Below are positions 7,189 through 9,619 of a DNA stretch of 9,619 nt, in pieces. The position numbers and the translations under genes are program-made. The DNA lies in NCBI GenBank assembly GCA_913044255.1, contig CAJWOI010000082.1, positions 1 through 9,619 on the forward strand, written 5' to 3'. Each line of letters begins with the position of its first letter. The first letter of the stretch is position 1. The notes beneath the pieces were generated by a model. It had not been told where the DNA came from and ran no database searches. It worked only from the letters and a program-made list of their open reading frames with translations. The stretch is from an uncultured Alphaproteobacteria bacterium. Its GTDB lineage: Bacteria; Pseudomonadota; Alphaproteobacteria; UBA7887.

Positions 7189-7538
7189 TGTCTTTGTTCC
7201 CCTATCCTGAAAATTCTCCCTTGTGAGGGGACGGAAAAACGGAGGTCCACTGGGGCCATTCCAGCACGTCCGCTATATAATTCCGTCCCCACGGGGAGGG
7301 CCATATTGCGCCACAGCAATAAGTGGATTTGCTGGAACTTGCTGCAAAGCGCTAGCCCTAAAAAACTCTAAGACCATGTCCAAAATCAGGTAAAAAAATG
7401 GTATTTTGAGGGGTTAATTGTGGAGATGTTTAGGCAGTTACTGCGTGCAGTTCCTTGGTATGCTAGATCCTATAAAAAAGACTCCGCCTAGATTGAAATA
7501 CTCGAAACCATTTTTTAAAAATCTTGCCAGGGCGGTCA
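7189..7538 (-). promoter_or_regulatory. 350-base non-coding stretch with structured bactofilin leader
   Basis: No convincing gene is seen here. On the minus strand, a perfect 10-base inverted repeat (GGGGACGGAA at 7290-7281 and TTCCGTCCCC at 7236-7227) encloses 44 bases. Two smaller hairpins overlap its arms: CCCC-AC-GGGG at 7287-7296 and CCCT-TGTG-AGGG at 7218-7229 (plus-strand reading). TCCCCT (7231-7226) is an exact complement of the bactofilin ribosome-binding sequence AGGGGA (7203-7198), so alternative folds could hide or free it. AT-rich TTATATA near 7280 could be part of a promoter, but no matching -35 box was found. Confidence 0.4.
7474..7537 (-). terminator. Possible terminator after the nuclease gene
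   Basis: Minus-strand GACCGCC (7537-7531), starting two bases after the nuclease stop, can pair with GGCGG-AG-TC (7488-7480) with a two-base bulge, followed by six Ts (7479-7474). The intervening loop is about 42 bases and contains its own AT hairpin (TTTTTAAAAA). The long loop makes this a weak call. Confidence 0.28.
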
Positions 7539-8054
7539 TTATTTTCGTTTCTTTTCCCGCCATTCCCATGGACGAATGAAATCTCCTTTCCAGATACCGC
7601 GAAGCTCTGCTGCCGCATTCTTTTCTGCCGCAACGTAGTCGGTCGAATACCTTCGATAAGCGACCGCCCAACCATCCCGAACCATGCTTGCGTTTAAATT
7701 CCGACCAGCAACGAAACAAACCGCGATCAATCGGTCGTATCGGTCTCTTTTGTTACCCCTACAAGTAACAATATTGTCCCCCACCATCTCACTTAGTGCA
7801 CCTGTCGCCGCCTCGCCACATGCCCACTCCAGATCATGATGAGAACAGGTTTGACGTTGCTCGGGTGCGTCAATGCCGTGCAACCGGATGCGATCTTTCC
7901 CTATGACGATAGTATCGCCATCCACAACCCGAGGGATCCCTGATACGTCTGCCAAACCCGCGCCAAGGACACTCAAAAAAAGGGTTATCGCCGAAGCCAA
8001 CCCAATTATGAGCTTCCTCAGATCCAGTTTGATTAATTTACGGATGGTATCCAC
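7539..8054 (-). CDS. Secreted thermonuclease-like (SNase-fold) nuclease
   Basis: A 171-residue protein of the staphylococcal nuclease family, which cleaves DNA or RNA with Ca2+. Residues 1-34 form a basic N-terminus and hydrophobic stretch with a likely signal-peptidase site after GAGLA, so the mature enzyme is periplasmic or secreted. The core VVDGDTIVIGKDRIRLHGID (43-62) is the family signature. The residues matching the catalytic R35, E43 and R87 of S. aureus nuclease are R57, E65 and R108 (in DRYDRLIAVC). Four cysteines (C70, C79, C98, C113) suit disulfides. The start is GTG, and the first 22 bases overlap the end of the response regulator gene in another frame. No in-frame ATG exists, and starting later would remove the signal peptide. 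Confidence 0.9.
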   Translation of the reverse strand: MDTIRKLIKLDLRKLIIGLASAITLFLSVLGAGLADVSGIPRVVDGDTIVIGKDRIRLHGIDAPEQRQTCSHHDLEWACGEAATGALSEMVGDNIVTCRGNKRDRYDRLIAVCFVAGRNLNASMVRDGWAVAYRRYSTDYVAAEKNAAAELRGIWKGDFIRPWEWREKKRK

Positions 8055-8728
8055 CTGTACCCAAGACTATACACTGCAGCCACTTGTGCGAATTTTGGAT
8101 CCACCATTTTAAATTTCTCGACAATACGTTTTTTGTGGCTATCGATAGTCCGATCCTCAATCGCAAATCCTGTCCCATAAACCAGATCGATAATTTGGTT
8201 TCTGCTTCGTACTACGCCGGGCCGTTTGACTAAAATTTTTAAAATTTCAAACTCAGTTGCTGTCAAACTGGGCACTAGCATGCCTTTCCACAAGCATTGA
8301 TATCGGTCTAAGTCCATTTCCAGGTCACCACGGGACAGATACTGCGTCTGTTCAGTCTGGTCCGGTGACTGTCGACGAAGAAGGGCTCGGATGCGAGAGA
8401 TCAAAATACTCTCTGCAAAAGGTTTGCGAATGTAGTCGTCAGCGCCCGAGTCTAGACCGGAAGCCTCGTCTACATCGTCACACTTTGAGGTAAGAAAAAT
8501 GACAGGTACCGCCGATATTTTCCGCAACTTCCGCAGAACGTCAAACCCGTTCAAACGGGGCATTTTGATATCAAGAATAGCGAGGTCGACCGGGGACTCC
8601 CTAATTCCTTGTAACGCATGCTCTCCATTATCATAAGTATCGATTTTGAACCCCTCACTTGTCAGCGCGATACTGAGCGATTCAAGTAGATTTCTATTGT
8701 CATCAACGATTGCGATTTTTTGGCTCAT
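8033..8728 (-). CDS. ChvI-like OmpR-family response regulator
   Basis: A 231-residue transcription regulator. The receiver domain (about 1-120) has the acidic pair D9/D10, phosphoacceptor D53 in LAILDIKMPRLNG, T80 in VIFLTSK and K102 in YIRKPF. The OmpR-type winged helix occupies about 131-230 (LTATEFEILKILVKRPGVV, RTIDSHKKRIVEKFK, YSLGYRWI). The wording KRPGVVRSR, DRTIDSHKKR and FKMVDPKF is characteristic of ChvI, which in alphaproteobacteria controls envelope and acid responses with the ChvG kinase. No kinase is next to it here, so it may be an orphan paralogue. The frame is open to a TTG at 8779 with an ATG at 8737; I prefer 8728 because GGAG lies 11 bases upstream and ChvI proteins begin at this point. 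Confidence 0.92.
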   Translation of the reverse strand: MSQKIAIVDDNRNLLESLSIALTSEGFKIDTYDNGEHALQGIRESPVDLAILDIKMPRLNGFDVLRKLRKISAVPVIFLTSKCDDVDEASGLDSGADDYIRKPFAESILISRIRALLRRQSPDQTEQTQYLSRGDLEMDLDRYQCLWKGMLVPSLTATEFEILKILVKRPGVVRSRNQIIDLVYGTGFAIEDRTIDSHKKRIVEKFKMVDPKFAQVAAVYSLGYRWIPSVN

Positions 8729-8892
8729 CGTTTCCATTGCTCCAAAATTTGCGACTTGATTTTCCGAGTAGCCGACCAAAACCTTTATGCATTCGCTACA
8801 GTCCGACGTGAAAAATCAGACATGTGCTAAAACGCCTTTACTGCGTTATTTAAACCATCGGCCATCTCCCAAAGCCATGAAACAGCCCTACT

Positions 8893-9231
8893 TCAAACAT
8901 CCGAATACTTAATACCGTAATTGTAACGGCGACCCCTTTTCCCGTGGCGAGCAAAAGCCGTAACGACCCGAAATTTCTCCTCATTCAGAAGCACGATTGT
9001 CTTCGACAAGGATCTCGTTTGTTGAGGCTTTGCGATAGCATCTGCTAGTAGTTCACGAATTCGTTCGACAGACAGGGAGAGAGCGATCAGCCTCTCACCT
9101 ACCCGCGCCTCCCGGTCGCCATATATCGCGATCAACTGCACAACGTCTCCCTTAATTCCCCTTGCTGTCAGCCTCTTCTCAGCATGCTTAGTAAAATTTG
9201 GCTTGCGTTCTGTGGCTCGCGTTGTTCTCAT
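8893..9231 (-). CDS. Small unassigned basic protein, DUF4258-like
   Basis: A 112-residue basic protein. The pattern FTKHAEKRLTARGI (13-26), a following helix, and the C-terminal strands TIVLLNEEKFRVVTAFARHG (78-97) resemble small proteins placed in DUF4258 or related RelE/BrnT-like folds, some of which are toxin-like. I base this on the H-A-x-x-R-x-x-x-R-G-I pattern and cannot test it here. The ATG has GGAGG about 7 bases upstream, which is a strong site. No partner gene that would make a toxin-antitoxin pair is evident: the next gene downstream, 165 bases away, is the response regulator, and upstream is an interrupted frame. A 5-base hairpin (AACGC/GCGTT at 8831-8847) with only four Ts lies between. 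Confidence 0.7.
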   Translation of the reverse strand: MRTTRATERKPNFTKHAEKRLTARGIKGDVVQLIAIYGDREARVGERLIALSLSVERIRELLADAIAKPQQTRSLSKTIVLLNEEKFRVVTAFARHGKRGRRYNYGIKYSDV

Positions 9232-9494
9232 GAACTGACCTCCATCAGAGGCAGATCACCCATCCGGAAATTAGGGCCCGCCTTGTTGCCAGTGCCACTG
9301 GTTTCCCCGAGTCCGAAGTCCCCAGCATAACCGCCCCATTGAGCTTCCTAGAAATGGCCAGATTTAGGCCAGAAAAAGGCAACTTCAAGGCGATCTAAAC
9401 TAGAGGTTAAGCAAGGGGTAGTGGACCAACGGAGAAACAGATCCATTCCGTGCTCCGACGCAAAAATGCCGTAGTTTGGACACACTAACGACAA
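9228..9494 (-). pseudogene. Interrupted coding-like frame upstream of the small protein
   Basis: One minus-strand frame is open from 9494 to 9351 (48 codons, with an ATG at 9446, beginning MDLFLRWSTTPC). It meets a TAG at 9350-9348, then continues for 39 codons to a TGA at 9230-9228 that overlaps the next gene's ATG as ATGA. Its composition is protein-like (GGYAGDFGLG, FRMGDLPLMEV). Another frame in 9250-9400 is also open, so this may be chance or a conserved non-coding element. It could be a decayed gene of unknown origin. I do not recognise the family. Confidence 0.25.
9289..9301. repeat. 13-base palindrome CCAGTGCCACTGG
   Basis: Six-base arms CCAGTG and CACTGG flank a single C, 58-70 bases upstream of the small basic protein's start. 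It could be an autoregulatory operator for that gene or an RNA hairpin; the position fits either, and nothing else in the sequence distinguishes them. Confidence 0.3.
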
Positions 9495-9538
9495 CTATGG
9501 TGTTTTTAATAGTACCCGCATTCAAATAGGCACAAAAC

Positions 9539-9619
9539 ATGGCGCACTATCGGCCAAGCTTGGACGAGAGAGACTGGAGCTATTTGCTGCTCTCCGTCGC
9601 TGCCTATTTGGGAATTTTT
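9539..9619 (+). CDS. Possible start of a membrane protein (partial)
   Basis: An ATG at 9539 opens 27 codons to the window edge. The peptide MAHYRPSLDERDWSYLLLSV, followed by AAYLGIF, has a polar head then a hydrophobic stretch, as at the start of an inner-membrane protein. It would be divergent to all other genes here. There is no strong ribosome-binding sequence (only AGG about 8 bases upstream). Another plus frame through the same bases is also open but has no ATG. Confidence 0.3.
   Translation, partial: MAHYRPSLDERDWSYLLLSVAAYLGIF

Noticed and set aside
7438..7719. Minus-strand 93-codon frame over the end of the nuclease gene
   Set aside because: It overlaps the well-supported nuclease in another frame and shows no motif or ribosome-binding site.
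8729..8779. Response regulator starting at TTG 8779 or ATG 8737
   Set aside because: These add residues before the conserved first strand IAIVDDN; 8728 has GGAG at a workable distance, while for 8737 the same GGAG is too close.
8831..8847. Hairpin AACGC/GCGTT as terminator of the small basic protein gene
   Set aside because: Five-base stem with only four Ts on the minus strand; too weak to call.

Overview
The window looks like chromosomal DNA of a mid-GC alphaproteobacterium, plausibly from the Rhodospirillales or a neighbouring order. The evidence is a ChvI-type response regulator, a QueE with the CX14CX2C cluster motif, a queC-queE pair, a bactofilin and a proteobacterial-type exonuclease I. 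Every well-supported gene is on the minus strand, so the window reads from right to left. There are no rRNA or tRNA genes, no CRISPR array and no complete insertion sequence.

Right end (about 9620 to 7540): a possible plus-strand membrane-protein start runs off the edge. Next come a gene-poor stretch with a coding-like frame broken by one TAG, a small unassigned protein resembling the DUF4258 type, a ChvI-like response regulator with no histidine kinase beside it, and a secreted thermonuclease-like protein whose GTG start lies inside the regulator's last codons.

Middle (about 7540 to 5790): a 350-base non-coding stretch holds a structured leader for a bactofilin gene. The bactofilin stop overlaps the start of a gene for a small, acidic, single-pass membrane protein (TAATG). 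A terminator-like hairpin follows, and its T-run merges into a good sigma70-type promoter (TTGGCA-N16-TATAAT).

Centre-left (5790 to 1437): this promoter probably drives a four-gene run: a secreted transglutaminase-like protein, queC, queE and exonuclease I. queC and queE give 7-cyano-7-deazaguanine, the queuosine precursor. The transglutaminase and the nuclease are not obviously part of that pathway.

Left end (1436 to 1): a small cupin-like protein is followed by an MFS transporter of the monocarboxylate/oxalate-formate type, cut by the window edge. Upstream of the cupin are three copies of GTTGATA at about 35-base intervals, two of them inside inverted repeats. They look like a regulator's operator array.

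Most genes belong to known families. The less ordinary items are the bactofilin/acidic membrane protein pair with its leader, the spaced GTTGATA array, the regulator-nuclease overlap, the transglutaminase-queCE-exonuclease I operon with its long leader, and the interrupted frame at the right end.
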